Positions 10,000 through 19,061 of a DNA stretch of 64,000 bases are shown here, in pieces. A program made the translations under genes and the position numbers. The DNA lies in the NCBI RefSeq assembly GCF_018777395.1, contig NZ_JAFJYC010000001.1, forward strand, positions 372,001 to 436,000. The letters run 5' to 3'. The stretch comes from Candidatus Sodalis endolongispinus. GTDB lineage: Bacteria > Pseudomonadota > Gammaproteobacteria > Enterobacterales > Enterobacteriaceae. Position 1 is the first letter of the stretch; every line of letters starts with the position of its first letter. The notes beneath the pieces were generated by a model, which worked only from the letters and a program-made list of their open reading frames with translations, was not told the origin of the DNA and did no database searches.

Positions 10000-10365
10000 C
10001 TATCGGGTCGACTCGCCGTTCACTATGTAGATCAACAACCCCCAACAGATAATGCCGCTTGGTGCACTATCGTCGTCATGCCATAGCAGGATGTCGTCCG
10101 GCGCGTCGAGATTTTCCAGATATTTTTCCGGCCGCTGCCGCAGCCGCCGCAAAGAGAGATCTTCGCCATTCTGGATGACCACAATACTGCCGTCCTGCGG
10201 CTTTGCCTCCGGGTCGATCACCAGTAACGCACCGGCGCGGATACCGCAGGTGGCGCTCGCCTCGCAGGCGCGCATCAGATAGGTGGCGTTTGCTTCGCCA
10301 TAGTAGAGGGTCTCCAGCAACACCCGATGTCCGTTATTCGCCAGGGCAGAAGGACGTTCATTCAT
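10000..10365 (-). CDS. Small S24/LexA-fold protein, UmuD-like, catalytic lysine replaced
   Basis: This 121-residue protein aligns with the UmuD/LexA C-terminal domain: ATYLMRACEASATCGIRAGA corresponds to UmuD ATYFVKASGDSM..., and LLVIDPEAKPQDGSIVV follows the UmuD LLIVDSAITASHGDIVI pattern. The serine position is kept (Ser37), with one residue deleted after it. The Lys of the dyad corresponds to Arg73 (SLRRL against TVKKL), so self-cleavage is unlikely. There is no N-terminal HTH, so it is not a repressor of the LexA type. The start has a near-perfect AAGGAGG Shine-Dalgarno and a LexA-type box just upstream. It may be a UmuD-like accessory factor or a decoy; function unknown. Confidence 0.7.
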   Translation of the reverse strand: MNERPSALANNGHRVLLETLYYGEANATYLMRACEASATCGIRAGALLVIDPEAKPQDGSIVVIQNGEDLSLRRLRQRPEKYLENLDAPDDILLWHDDDSAPSGIICWGLLIYIVNGESTR

Positions 10366-10384
10366 CGCTACCTCCTTATGGGCA

Positions 10385-10400
10385 ATGTATATATATACAG
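10385..10400 (-). promoter_or_regulatory. LexA (SOS)-type box of the S24-like gene
   Basis: On the minus strand it reads CTGTATATATATACAT, one mismatch (final G to T) from CTG-(TA)5-CAG. It sits 20 bases upstream of the start codon and would overlap the promoter, so SOS control is likely. Confidence 0.8.
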
Positions 10401-10782
10401 GCTAGTATAAACGGCGGTTTCTGTGAAGTTAGTGGGCGCTCGCAAGCGATATAGTTCGGACAAATCCGTCTCGGAACGCTTAAAAATCCGTCGTCGCCGC
10501 GTTTTCCACATCATCCCGGCCATAAGCGATAAACCAGGAAAAGAGAAAAAGCCACAGGCGGAGGCGCCATAGGGAAGGCTTCAGGCGGCAGCGGATAGGC
10601 GAAAGGTCACCGGGGACGGGGCGAGGAATAAGGGGCAATGGCAAACCATTGCCGGCTCGGGCGAACCGTCATCACCCCCGCGCGCAGACCGGCATGCAGA
10701 CCCACGGGTAGACCGGTATTCAAGGCCGCGGCATGCAGACCCACGGGCAGACCGGCATGCAGGCCGGCGAGCAAAGCGGCGC
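10401..10782. repeat. Intergenic stretch with a degenerate direct repeat
   Basis: No gene is seen. A unit of about 28 bases occurs at 10693-10720 and 10731-10758 (GCATGCAGACCCACGGG then AGACCGG), with shorter CAGACCGGCATGCAG echoes around it. It lies just after the stop of rcdA on the minus strand. Confidence 0.6.
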
Positions 10783-11226
10783 TCAATGTCGGATGATTTT
10801 CTCCACCAGCCGGGCGATTTCCTGCCGGCTGGCGGGGGTGCGATCCACCGCGTGATGCAGCGTCATTCCCTCAATCAGCGTATCCAGCGCCCGGGCGGTG
10901 GGAAGATCGAAAAAGCGCAGCAGCGCACGCTGACTGCGGGCCATCCAGTCCTGCATCACCGGTTTCAGCTCGGGTTGACGGCTGCCGTAAAGGTACAATT
11001 CATAGCTCAACAGTAAATTGCGCTCCCGCGTGGCCTCGTCGCCGCAGATGATATCCACGATAGCCTCCCCCACCTCGTCAACGCTGCGGGCCAGCCCGAG
11101 CCGCGCCGCATAATCCGCCGACATCGCGACGGCAAACTGGCTAAACGCTTCTTTCAGCAGTTGTTGCATACCAATAATACGCGCACGCCGACTCGGATCG
11201 GTTCGTCGGCTTTTCTTGCTGATCAT
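10783..11226 (-). pseudogene. rcdA: TetR-family regulator RcdA lacking its DNA-binding domain
   Basis: The ligand-binding half matches E. coli RcdA/YbjK: LKEAFSQFAVAMS, LKPVMQDWMARSQRALLRFF and ALDTLIEGMTLH, ending in a similar helix. The N-terminus starts normally (RRTDPSRRARII) but then jumps directly to the LLKEAFSQF helix. About 35 residues that form the helix-turn-helix (E. coli: [20 protein letters not shown]) are missing without loss of frame. The start ATG at 11224-11226 has an upstream GAGG. The product could still fold as an effector-binding dimer but should not bind DNA. It is divergent from ybjJ, as in E. coli. Confidence 0.87.
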
Positions 11227-11280
11227 AAAAGTACCCTCGGAAAAACTGGCGTGTTGGCGGAAAACCACCGTCCGTCAAAG

Positions 11281-11294
11281 TGTACAATTGTACA
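11281..11294. promoter_or_regulatory. Perfect 14-bp palindrome between rcdA and ybjJ
   Basis: TGTACAATTGTACA is a perfect palindrome in the divergent intergenic region, 55 bases before ybjJ. It is a likely TetR-type operator, by position and symmetry only. Confidence 0.6.
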
Positions 11295-11349
11295 TTATCA
11301 TGGAGGATGCTAGTCTCAGAAGCAAGATCCCTTACCATCAGGAGTACGC

Positions 11350-12543
11350 TTGAGCCTGACCAGTATGCAACGCCGCGGCCTCGCGCTCTTTCTCTTCTTC
11401 TTCATGCCCGGACTTTGCATGGCCTCCTGGGTCACGCGCACGCCCGCCATTCGCGACCGCCTGCACACCTCCACCGCCGAGATGGGAATGGTGCTGTTTG
11501 GCCTCTCTCTGGGATCGATGGGCGGCATACTCAGCTCCGGCTGGCTGACCCGCCGTTTCGGTACCCGGCCGGTCATTATTACCGGCATGGCGCTGGTAAC
11601 GCTCGCGATGCTTATCATCGCCTGCGGCGCGGCGGCCTCGCTGGCGCCACTGGTATCGGCCGGCCTGTTTTTCATCGGTGTCGGCATGGGCAGCGCTGAA
11701 GTGGCGGTCAACATTGAGGGAGCGACCGTGGAGCGGTTGCTTGGCCGCCCGGTCATGTCGATGCTGCACGGGTGTTACAGTCTGGGTACCTTGGCGGGCG
11801 CGGCGATCGGCATCGGACTGACCGCCGTGGATTTCCCCATTCAATGGCATCTGTTGCTGATTGCAGGTATTGCACTGCCGACGGTGCCCTGGGGATGGCG
11901 CGCGATCCCGGCCGGCACGGGTCAGGCCCAGGCCGCGGCGGCCGAAGAGCGGCGCAGCGGATCGCTGCTGAAAGTGATGAAAAACCGTCAGTTGCTGATG
12001 ATAGGGGTCATTGTGTTAGCGATGGCGCTGGCGGAAGGCTCGGCCAGCGATTGGCTGCCGCTGCTGATGGTGGATGGGCACGGTTTCAACGCCACGTCCG
12101 GTTCGCTGATTTACGCCGGCTTCGCGCTGGCAATGACCGCCGGGCGCTTTGGCGGCGGCATGTTCCAGATACGCTACGGCCGGGTGAATGTCGTGCGCGG
12201 CAGCGCCGTGCTGGGGGCCACGGGACTGGCGCTTATTATTTTCGCCGATAACCCGATCCTAGCCGGCAGCGCGGTGATCTTGTGGGGGCTCGGCGCCTCT
12301 CTCGGCTTTCCGCTCACGATCTCTGCCGCCGGCGACAGCGAACATTTTGCCGCGGAGCGCGTCAGTATCGTGGCCACGTTGGGCTATGTGGCGTTTTTGG
12401 TCGGCCCGCCGTTGCTGGGCTTTCTGGGCCAGCATTTCGGCCTGCGCGCGGCGATGATCCTGGTCCTGTCGATGGTCGCACTCGCCATCGCCATGGCGCC
12501 GGCGATGCGAGAATCCTCGCTGCCTGCCACGGCGCGACCATGA
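11350..12543 (+). CDS. ybjJ: YbjJ-type MFS inner-membrane transporter
   Basis: This 397-residue protein has about twelve hydrophobic segments and close resemblance to E. coli YbjJ: PGLCMASWVTRTPAIRDRL, EGSASDWLPLLMVDGHGF, GSLIYAGFALAMTAGRFGGG and WGLGASLGFPLTISAAGDS. The start is the TTG at 11350, which has AGGAG five bases upstream; the next ATG is 15 bases further on. No lesion is visible. The substrate is unknown. In E. coli it lies beside, and is linked to, RcdA. Here the repressor has lost its HTH, so expression may be unregulated. Confidence 0.9.
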   Translation: MSLTSMQRRGLALFLFFFMPGLCMASWVTRTPAIRDRLHTSTAEMGMVLFGLSLGSMGGILSSGWLTRRFGTRPVIITGMALVTLAMLIIACGAAASLAPLVSAGLFFIGVGMGSAEVAVNIEGATVERLLGRPVMSMLHGCYSLGTLAGAAIGIGLTAVDFPIQWHLLLIAGIALPTVPWGWRAIPAGTGQAQAAAAEERRSGSLLKVMKNRQLLMIGVIVLAMALAEGSASDWLPLLMVDGHGFNATSGSLIYAGFALAMTAGRFGGGMFQIRYGRVNVVRGSAVLGATGLALIIFADNPILAGSAVILWGLGASLGFPLTISAAGDSEHFAAERVSIVATLGYVAFLVGPPLLGFLGQHFGLRAAMILVLSMVALAIAMAPAMRESSLPATARP

Positions 12544-12564
12544 CGGCAAACAGAGAAGACGACA

Positions 12565-13146
12565 ATGAATGACAAAGAAAAAGCGGCGGCGGGATTGCTT
12601 TACCACCCCTGCGGCGATCCGCGACTGAGTCAGGCGCGGCAGGCGGCCAAGGTGACGCTATGGCAGTATAATCAATGCGATCCACGAGATGACGCGCGGC
12701 GTCAACGCCTGCTGAAAAGCCTGCTGGGCAGCAGCGGCGAAGGATTATGCATAGAGCCGCCGTTTAACTGCGACTATGGCTACAATATTCACCTGGGCGC
12801 ACAGTTTTATGACAACGTCAATCTGGTGATCCTCGACTGCGCATCGGTCACCATCGGCGATAATGTCTTTATCGCGCACAATGTCGGGATTTATACCGCA
12901 GGCCATCCGCATGACGTCGCGCGACGCAATCAAGGGTTAGAATATGCCCTGCCGATCACCATCGGCAATAACGTTTGGATATGCGGCGGCGTGACTATCT
13001 TGCCGGGCGTCACCATCGGCGACAATACGGTTATCGGTGCCGGTAGCGTGGTCACGCGGGATATACCAGCGTCGGTACTGGCATTCGGTAATCCTTGCTG
13101 GGTGGCACACCCCTTATCGCCGCAGGACGACGCTCACGACCGCTAA
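12565..13146 (+). CDS. maa: Maltose O-acetyltransferase (left-handed beta-helix)
   Basis: This 193-residue protein has an N-terminal Mac domain (LLYHPCGDPRL) followed by hexapeptide repeats (VTIGDNVFIAHNVGIYTAGH, ITIGNNVWICGGVTILPGVT, VIGAGSVV). The catalytic His region (AHNVGIYTAGHPHD) is present. It acetylates maltose or glucose using acetyl-CoA in the cytoplasm. It lies 21 bases after ybjJ on the same strand and may be co-transcribed. It is intact. Confidence 0.9.
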   Translation: MNDKEKAAAGLLYHPCGDPRLSQARQAAKVTLWQYNQCDPRDDARRQRLLKSLLGSSGEGLCIEPPFNCDYGYNIHLGAQFYDNVNLVILDCASVTIGDNVFIAHNVGIYTAGHPHDVARRNQGLEYALPITIGNNVWICGGVTILPGVTIGDNTVIGAGSVVTRDIPASVLAFGNPCWVAHPLSPQDDAHDR

Positions 13147-13194
13147 AACGTTCCGCGCCAGCGCCGGGCGCGCATTCGTTAATCCGCCCCGACC

Positions 13195-13370
13195 GGGCCA
13201 TCATGGGCACGCCGAATCAACTCCGCCGTGGCCGCGTCGTTACGGGCGCACAGGGGTCTAACCGCACTGACCACCCCATCATGGGCAGGCAATGGTTTAC
13301 TCCGCCGTAGCCGCGCCGTTACGAGCATGGGGCGGTTTACTCCGCCGTGGCTTTCCCGTCATGGGTCGCC
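13195..13370. repeat. Degenerate tandem repeats at the bactofilin 3' end
   Basis: CTCCGCCGTGGCCGCGTCGT (13221) recurs as CTCCGCCGTAGCCGCGCCGT (13300) and partly at 13340. CATCATGGGCA occurs at 13199 and 13278, and GTTTACTCCGCCGT at 13296 and 13336. The last copy contains the bactofilin stop codon, so repeat slippage has probably shaped that protein's end. Confidence 0.7.
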
Positions 13371-14173
13371 GGCGCCGGAAAGACTTTTGGCCGCTCCTCA
13401 CGAGCGCGGCGATCTTGCCTGACGCTGCTGCTGGCGTGCGTGCCGCCGCTGCGCTCATCACTGACGCTGCCGCTGGCGTCATTGCCGCTGCCGTCGCGAG
13501 GGTCACCGCTACTCTCATAACTGGCGCCCTTGCTACCATGACTGGCGCCGCGGCGGCGGCTTAATGCGTCTTGGGTACCGCTTTGCAGAGAAAGCGGTTC
13601 ACCGCTCTCTGACTGGCCGACAAATTGCCCGCCGCGCTGTATGGTCATGCCGGCGCAGCGGCTGACGCCGTGCAGTTCGCCGTGCTCCAGAATATCCAAG
13701 GTCGTGGCGCAACAGGTGCCTTCCACCTTACCATCGATAATGATCTCAGGCGCCAGCAACTCCCCTTCGACCTGGCCCGCATGCATCACATGAATAGCCC
13801 CTTCTTTGACGCGAATATTGCCGGTAATTTTGCCCCAGATATGGATATCACCCTCGATATCGATATCGCCTGCAAACACGGCGCTTTTGGCAATCAAAGT
13901 AGCGCGCTGTTTTTCCAGCCGCGGAGAAGCGCCCGCAGGCGCGGGCTCCGGCGGAAGCGGTGCTTGCGCAGGCATTTTTTTTCCAAACATAGTCCGGTTA
14001 TCCACCCTCGTTTTGACAAAATACAGGCCTAACAGACCCAGCGCGGCGAAAGCTGCCGCGACGCACAACAGCGTTTTGTCCGTCAGATACGCCGCCAGCG
14101 CCAGGATCCACACTGTCCAGGCGCCATTCAGCCATAGGCCGTCCGGGCACCGTTGTTTGGTTTTTCTGTTCAT
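13337..14173 (-). CDS. Membrane-anchored bactofilin-like (polymer-forming cytoskeletal) protein
   Basis: Two N-terminal hydrophobic segments (residues about 12-54) are followed by a DUF583-type beta-helical domain: FAGDIDIEGDIHIWGKITGN, VMHAGQVEGELLAPEIIIDG and LDILEHGELHG. These regularly spaced glycine/hydrophobic rungs polymerise in bactofilins without nucleotide. The C-terminal 80 residues are low-complexity Ser/Gly/Asp/Arg (GASHGSKGASYESSGDPRDG) and end in a repeat region, so the true end may be altered. It is a single open frame. A role in envelope shape or localisation is family knowledge, not shown here. Confidence 0.8.
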   Translation of the reverse strand: MNRKTKQRCPDGLWLNGAWTVWILALAAYLTDKTLLCVAAAFAALGLLGLYFVKTRVDNRTMFGKKMPAQAPLPPEPAPAGASPRLEKQRATLIAKSAVFAGDIDIEGDIHIWGKITGNIRVKEGAIHVMHAGQVEGELLAPEIIIDGKVEGTCCATTLDILEHGELHGVSRCAGMTIQRGGQFVGQSESGEPLSLQSGTQDALSRRRGASHGSKGASYESSGDPRDGSGNDASGSVSDERSGGTHASSSVRQDRRAREERPKVFPAPATHDGKATAE

Positions 14174-14302
14174 TCCCTTCGTTTCCGGCGCCGCGCCGGA
14201 AGTGGTCAGCGGGCGCTATCGCGGCAACCATACCGGATAGTCTCTAGCCATGAAGCGGGAATAAGCCCCGATGAAGAAGGGGATTTCGCTCTATTCCCCG
14301 CG

Positions 14303-14950
14303 TCAATGCAGCGCGCCGGCCCACACGCGAATATCGCTGGTGGTGGTTAAGGCGGTGCGGAGCGGCGTCTTTACGGCGTCCAGTTGAGTCGCCAACGCCA
14401 TACTGGGCGCGCCGGGATGCGCCGCCGCCATCTCCGGCAAATAGGGTAAATGGACAAATCCGCCGCGCATCGGGGCATGCTGGCTGGCGATATAGTGGCA
14501 AAGACCGTAAAAAATCGCGTTGCAATTATAGGTGCCGGCGGTCTGAGAAACAGAGGCGGGGATCCCCTGCCGGCGCAGCGCGCGCACCATGGCCTTGATG
14601 GGCAAGGTAGAAAAATAGCCGGCGGGTCCCTGCGGGAAAATCGGTTCATCCACCGGCTGCTGGCCGGCGTTATCGGGTATGCGCGCGTCGACAATATTAA
14701 TCGCCACCCGCTCCAGCGTGATATCGACACGGCCGCCGGCCTGACCGAGGCAAAGCACCAGCGCCGGGCGCAGCGCCGTCAGCATTTGAAATAACGCCGG
14801 ATTAACCCGCCCGATTACGCACGGCAGTTGTCGCGACACCAGCGTCGCGCCGTCCACACATTCTCCGTCCAGCCGGCGCGCGACCTCCCAGGACGGATTC
14901 AGGCTTTCGCCGTCAAAAGGCTCGATACCGGTTACAAGTACAACTGACAT
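14303..14950 (-). CDS. pcp: Pyroglutamyl-peptidase I
   Basis: This 215-residue cytoplasmic cysteine peptidase removes N-terminal pyroglutamate. The Glu-Cys-His triad is visible: [12 protein letters not shown] (Glu), [16 protein letters not shown] (Cys) and [11 protein letters not shown] (His). The N-terminal [20 protein letters not shown] loop is typical. Length is normal and there is no lesion. Confidence 0.93.
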   Translation of the reverse strand: MSVVLVTGIEPFDGESLNPSWEVARRLDGECVDGATLVSRQLPCVIGRVNPALFQMLTALRPALVLCLGQAGGRVDITLERVAINIVDARIPDNAGQQPVDEPIFPQGPAGYFSTLPIKAMVRALRRQGIPASVSQTAGTYNCNAIFYGLCHYIASQHAPMRGGFVHLPYLPEMAAAHPGAPSMALATQLDAVKTPLRTALTTTSDIRVWAGALH

Positions 14951-15044
14951 GGCGCTTCTCCCATTACCTGGCGTTATCGCGGGATAATAGCCGGCGAGGT
15001 GGCAATTCTTGAAATGGATAAACGCTATCTATATCATTGATTCT

Positions 15045-15995
15045 ATGAATCTTTCCTCCGTCGATCTTAACTTACTGGTGGTGTTTGAGGCCCTGTACGA
15101 AACGGGAAACGTCACCCTGGCCGGCAAACTGCTCAACCGCGCGCAACCGTCGGTGAGTAATGCATTAGGCCGGCTGCGCCTGCTGTTTCAGGACGAGCTG
15201 TTCGTGCGCACCGCCGGCGGCATGGTAGCCACCGAAAAAGCGCAGACGCTGATACCGGCCATTGCCGCCATTCTTGACCAATTGCGCGATACCCTGGAGC
15301 GCGACACCGCGTTTAATCCCGAACAGGCCAACGGCCGGCGCTTTACGCTGGCCGCCAGCGATTATGCCGATATTGTCCCGGTTCCCCATATTGTTCGCCG
15401 CCTGCGTCGGCTAGCACCAGGCATCGATTTGCGCCTGTGTACGCTGGATCGCGAGCGGATCTATACCCAGTTGGATAATGCACAGGTCGACATCGCCATC
15501 GGCGGCCATTTGACGCCGCCGAAACGCATGCAGGCGGTGCCGCTGTACAGCGAGGATTTTGTCTGCATCTCCGATCGCGCCACGCTGGCCGCCGGCCCGC
15601 CGGGTGGCGCCCCGGCACCGCTGACGCTGCAAACCTATCTGCAGCGGCCCCATGCTCTGTTCGTGCCGAGCAACGACGGCTCGCGGCGCGGGGTTATCGA
15701 CCGGAAACTCGCGGCCCTGGGCTTAAGACGCCGCGTTGCGGCGACGTTTTCCCATATCGTGGCGCTGCCGCAGGCCGTAAGCGGTACCGATCTCATCGCC
15801 ACACTGGCCGGACGGGTGGATCATCGGTTGCTTACCGAGCCGCTGCATATCCTCGCCCTGCCGACAGAATTGACTGACACCGCCTTCAGCATCGATATGG
15901 TGAGCGGCCGTGACGATAGCGCAAGCCGGTGGCTGCGCCAGCAACCGCTGTTGGCGGTGCGGCAGATGCAGGCTGAGGAAGCCGGACCGGGTTGA
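15045..15995 (+). CDS. LysR-family transcriptional regulator
   Basis: I start at the ATG at 15045 (MNLSSVDLNLLVVFEAL), the usual LysR N-terminus, instead of the longer upstream frame. This gives 316 residues. The winged HTH (NVTLAGKLLNRAQPSVSNAL, RLRLLFQDELFVRT) is followed by a periplasmic-binding-like effector domain. It has NodD/NahR-like features (SSVDLNLL, FVRTAGGM). It is divergent from pcp. The target is unknown; the nearest genes give no clear pathway. Confidence 0.9.
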   Translation: MNLSSVDLNLLVVFEALYETGNVTLAGKLLNRAQPSVSNALGRLRLLFQDELFVRTAGGMVATEKAQTLIPAIAAILDQLRDTLERDTAFNPEQANGRRFTLAASDYADIVPVPHIVRRLRRLAPGIDLRLCTLDRERIYTQLDNAQVDIAIGGHLTPPKRMQAVPLYSEDFVCISDRATLAAGPPGGAPAPLTLQTYLQRPHALFVPSNDGSRRGVIDRKLAALGLRRRVAATFSHIVALPQAVSGTDLIATLAGRVDHRLLTEPLHILALPTELTDTAFSIDMVSGRDDSASRWLRQQPLLAVRQMQAEEAGPG

Positions 15996-16166
15996 CCGGC
16001 GGCGACCAATAAGCAACCAACAGCAATGGGCAGGCGACTGAAAGCAAGGGAGAGCCGACAGCGCCTGCCCGGCGACAGATGCCGCAGCAAAGCGGCACGC
16101 ATCCTGATACACTAAGGGCATCACCCATGATGACACCGGTAAAAACGCGGGTAGGGATCGGACAAT

Positions 16167-16529
16167 ATGAAAGAACAGGAAAAGACGGAAATCAAACGGC
16201 TCAGCGACCTGCTGGATGCCCTGAATCATAAAGAGGCTAGCGTCATTGCACAGGGCGATCCTGGCATTATGGCGCAGCATCGAGAGGAAAAAACCACGCT
16301 GGAAACGGAAATTCACCGGCTGAAAAACCTGCGCGTGGCAAAACTGAGCAAACAGGCGCAGCAGCTACAGGCATTATCGTTTAGCCGGACAATCAGTAAA
16401 AAAGAGCAGGCCGACATGGGCGCGCTAAAGAAAAAAGTGCGCGGTCTGGTAGTGGTACACCCTATGACGTCGCTTGGGCGCGAAATGGGGCTGAAAGAAG
16501 TCACCGGCTACGCCAGCGGCCCTTTTTAA
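16167..16529 (+). CDS. yibL: YibL family ribosome-associated protein (DUF2810)
   Basis: This 120-residue basic, coiled-coil-rich protein matches E. coli YibL at both ends (MKEQEKTEIKRLSDLLDA; KKEQADMGALKKKVRGLVVV then HPMTSLGREMGLKEVTG). YibL co-fractionates with ribosomes in E. coli; its function is not settled. It is intact. Confidence 0.92.
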   Translation: MKEQEKTEIKRLSDLLDALNHKEASVIAQGDPGIMAQHREEKTTLETEIHRLKNLRVAKLSKQAQQLQALSFSRTISKKEQADMGALKKKVRGLVVVHPMTSLGREMGLKEVTGYASGPF

Positions 16530-16564
16530 GCGGTGGCCTTCATCGCAGGCATCACGAAACCGCA

Positions 16565-17080
16565 ATGAGCGATCTGCCATATTTAAACGGTTATCCCGTC
16601 GACCTGGTCGAGCGCGTCCGTCACCTGATGACGCAGGGCCGGCTCGGACCTTGGCTCCAGAGGCGATACCCGGACCGCCACACTATTCAGACCGACAAAG
16701 AGCTGTATCAGTATGTCAAAGAACTGAAACAGCGTTACCTGAAAAACACCGCCGCCCTCGCCAAAGTCTATTTTTATAACCGGCAAAATCCCATCAAAGG
16801 GACGTTGGGCACGAATACTTTCGTCTCCCGCCCGCGAGGCGGTAAGCTCAAAAGTAAAAACGAAATCCGCATCGCCGCGTTATTCCGCGACGCGCCGGAA
16901 GCGTTCCTCAGAATGATCGTGATACATGAACTGGCCCATCTAAAAGAAAAAGAGCATAACAAATCTTTCTATCAATTATGCTGTCATATGGCTCCCCACT
17001 ATCATCAATGGGAATTTGATATGCGTGTCTGGCTGACCTGGCGCGAACGGTCATCAATCCATCACACCGACGGGCAATAG
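16565..17080 (+). CDS. ygjP: YgjP-like zinc metallopeptidase
   Basis: This 171-residue protein shows the Zn motif VIHELAHLKEKEHNKSFYQL (HExxH plus a downstream His), identical in layout to E. coli YgjP. The N-terminus (LPYLNGYPVDLVERVRHLM) and VSRPRGGKLKSKNEIR also match. It starts 36 bases after yibL on the same strand. The substrate is unknown. Confidence 0.92.
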   Translation: MSDLPYLNGYPVDLVERVRHLMTQGRLGPWLQRRYPDRHTIQTDKELYQYVKELKQRYLKNTAALAKVYFYNRQNPIKGTLGTNTFVSRPRGGKLKSKNEIRIAALFRDAPEAFLRMIVIHELAHLKEKEHNKSFYQLCCHMAPHYHQWEFDMRVWLTWRERSSIHHTDGQ

Positions 17081-17665
17081 CGCCACGCTTGACCTTTAAC
17101 GCCAGCCGCGCCAGACAGTAGCACAGCTTCCCCGTGCTGCCAATAAAGCCATCGCCCGGCCGCGGACAACCGCCGGCTAACGGCCAGCATCAAACCCACC
17201 TTACTGCCAACGCCAACAACGACACCCGTTGATACTGGACGCTGAAGCAGCGTTTGATGACTCCCGAAGGGATTATCGACAGAATTCCTTTTAACGCCGA
17301 CGTTGCCTGCCGTTACGTCGAAGGCATAATTAACCGGCCCGCCCCCACAGCGAACATTATGGCAGACTTCTGGCAACAACGTCGTCCCGAAAATTAATAA
17401 TATCGCCAGGTTCCTGCCGGAAAATAATGTTATCCGTCATGCCTGAATTGAAAAATGTAATTATCGCTGAAGGTTCAAGAGCGCTCAAGGGAAAGCCTAT
17501 AATTGCCCGTTTGAGAAATGTACTCTGTGATAAGCGTTACCAGACTCAAATAAGGCTGGCGATACAACTTGGCGCGGAATCACGCTTGAATAATAGCGTC
17601 GAATAATATCTTGCCGCATTCACATTTAATCTAAAACAGCAAATCTTATTTATCGAGGTGGAAAT
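17081..17665. other. Gap of 585 bases with one unidentified gene remnant
   Basis: Apart from the remnant at 17233-17397, I see no gene. A GAGGTGG Shine-Dalgarno for the next gene is at its right end. Confidence 0.5.
17233..17397 (+). pseudogene. Unidentified C-terminal gene fragment
   Basis: After a TGA, an open frame reads a protein-like 54-residue tail (LKQRLMTPEGIIDRIPFNAD, then VEGIINRPAPTANIMADFW) ending at TAA 17395-17397. Composition suggests a real enzyme C-terminus. I do not recognise the family. No start or upstream frame was found. Confidence 0.4.
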
Positions 17666-18989
17666 ATGCCATTATCTTCGATAGCATCGTCTGCTATTAC
17701 CCATTGCCGCACAAATGCCGCAACCGCATCTGAAGACCACATCACCCTACTTGGACCGCAAACGCGTCATGCCGCCAATATCACCCTCACTACCGCAGCG
17801 AATAGGGCGGGCATCAAACAACCGAAAACTGTGGAAAACGAAGACGCACGCAGCGAGGATGCCCGGCTTTGCACCACAAAGGCTGCTTGGGGAGCGGATG
17901 CGCTCACCGCGACGAGATCGGTTGCGGTCAACGCCCTTGAGGAAACGACCGAGCCTGCCGCAGTGAACAGCCAAGCGTCTAGAGGCGACGCTGAAACCCG
18001 GGTGCGTTTTGTCCCAAGCGTTGAGAATGTCTTCATTTCTTCGACGCTCAGTGCGGCAGGTATCAATGCACTCGCCTCTTTCGATATAAAACGCCATCTG
18101 CGCGATTTTCGTTTGGCGCTGTTGCGCTGTTGCCTTTCAGTGGGGCTGCCTACCTTCGCCAGGGAATACGTTCGTTATGACTATCTCCAGCACGTCGTTG
18201 AAAAATACCTCACGGCGCTGAAAACGGCAGGTTGTTGCGCCTCGCTAATGCCATTATTTGTACAAGGTGGCGGCCTGGTGTTTGATTATGCTCTTCACCA
18301 GCGCGATTAGCCGCATAGCCGGTATGCTGCTGGTTACCTGGTCAAGCTATCAATTAATAGTCAACGACCAAATCGCTTCAGTGGCACCGGCATTGATTCC
18401 CGCTGAATTCGTCTATGTCCTGACCAGAGATATCATCCAGTTTCTTTTACCTTTAACCGATAATAGCAGCGTGCCCTTTGGCGTGAAGACGACGTTACTC
18501 GCCGCGGGCGCTTACGGGATAAATCAAATTCTGGTGGACATATTGATGAGTTACGGCGCGGCCCAACTGATGCCGTTTTTCAGCATCGTGGCGGCAAACG
18601 CCATCGCACGCGCCATCGTCAACACCCTCGGCGAAGTGGCCGATGAACTGACCTATCGTTATCTTAACGCCTTATTGTCGGGGAATAGATGCTTGCGCTT
18701 AAATTGGCGCAGGCGGCAAACAAGCGATATCACCCGCAGAACCATTATCGATACCTGTGTGACCACCCTGGCCGCCCGCGCAACGTTATTTAGTGCGTCC
18801 TATGGTTATGTCGAATTATATGCGTCAAATAAAATCACTACGTCATTTCTGATAGGTTTGATGTCCATAGTGGGCTATTTGCCGTTTATCGGCAATCACA
18901 TACATGACCTAGTGTCCGCCGTCACCGAGGAGGACCCGCTGGCGGCGGCCACGGAGCTTTTAACCATCAGCAGCTCCGCACCACCTTGA
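17666..18989 (+). pseudogene. Orphan protein with low-complexity N-terminus and hydrophobic C-terminus, frameshifted
   Basis: Two overlapping frames appear to be one gene. The first (17666-18310) has a good GAGGTGG Shine-Dalgarno, an Ala/Thr/Ser-rich, disorder-prone first 110 residues, then a helical part (IKRHLRDFRLALLRCCLSVG). It stops after VFDYALHQRD. The second frame (to 18989) continues with hydrophobic helices (SRIAGMLLVTWSSYQLIVND, FLIGLMSIVGYLPFIGNHIH). The switch lies near 18260-18310. The joined protein would be about 440 residues with several possible membrane segments. A secreted effector or membrane toxin is conceivable from this architecture, but I recognise no family. Confidence 0.55.
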
Positions 18990-19061
18990 CCGAGCGCCAT
19001 CACGGCATGCTGTGCCTGGACAGCAGCGCGCCATCACGCGGATGTCGCCACACGGCGCCCC

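Noticed and set aside
10693-10758. Two-unit CRISPR or integron attC site
   Set aside because: Only two imperfect copies with a 10-base gap; no integrase or cas genes nearby.
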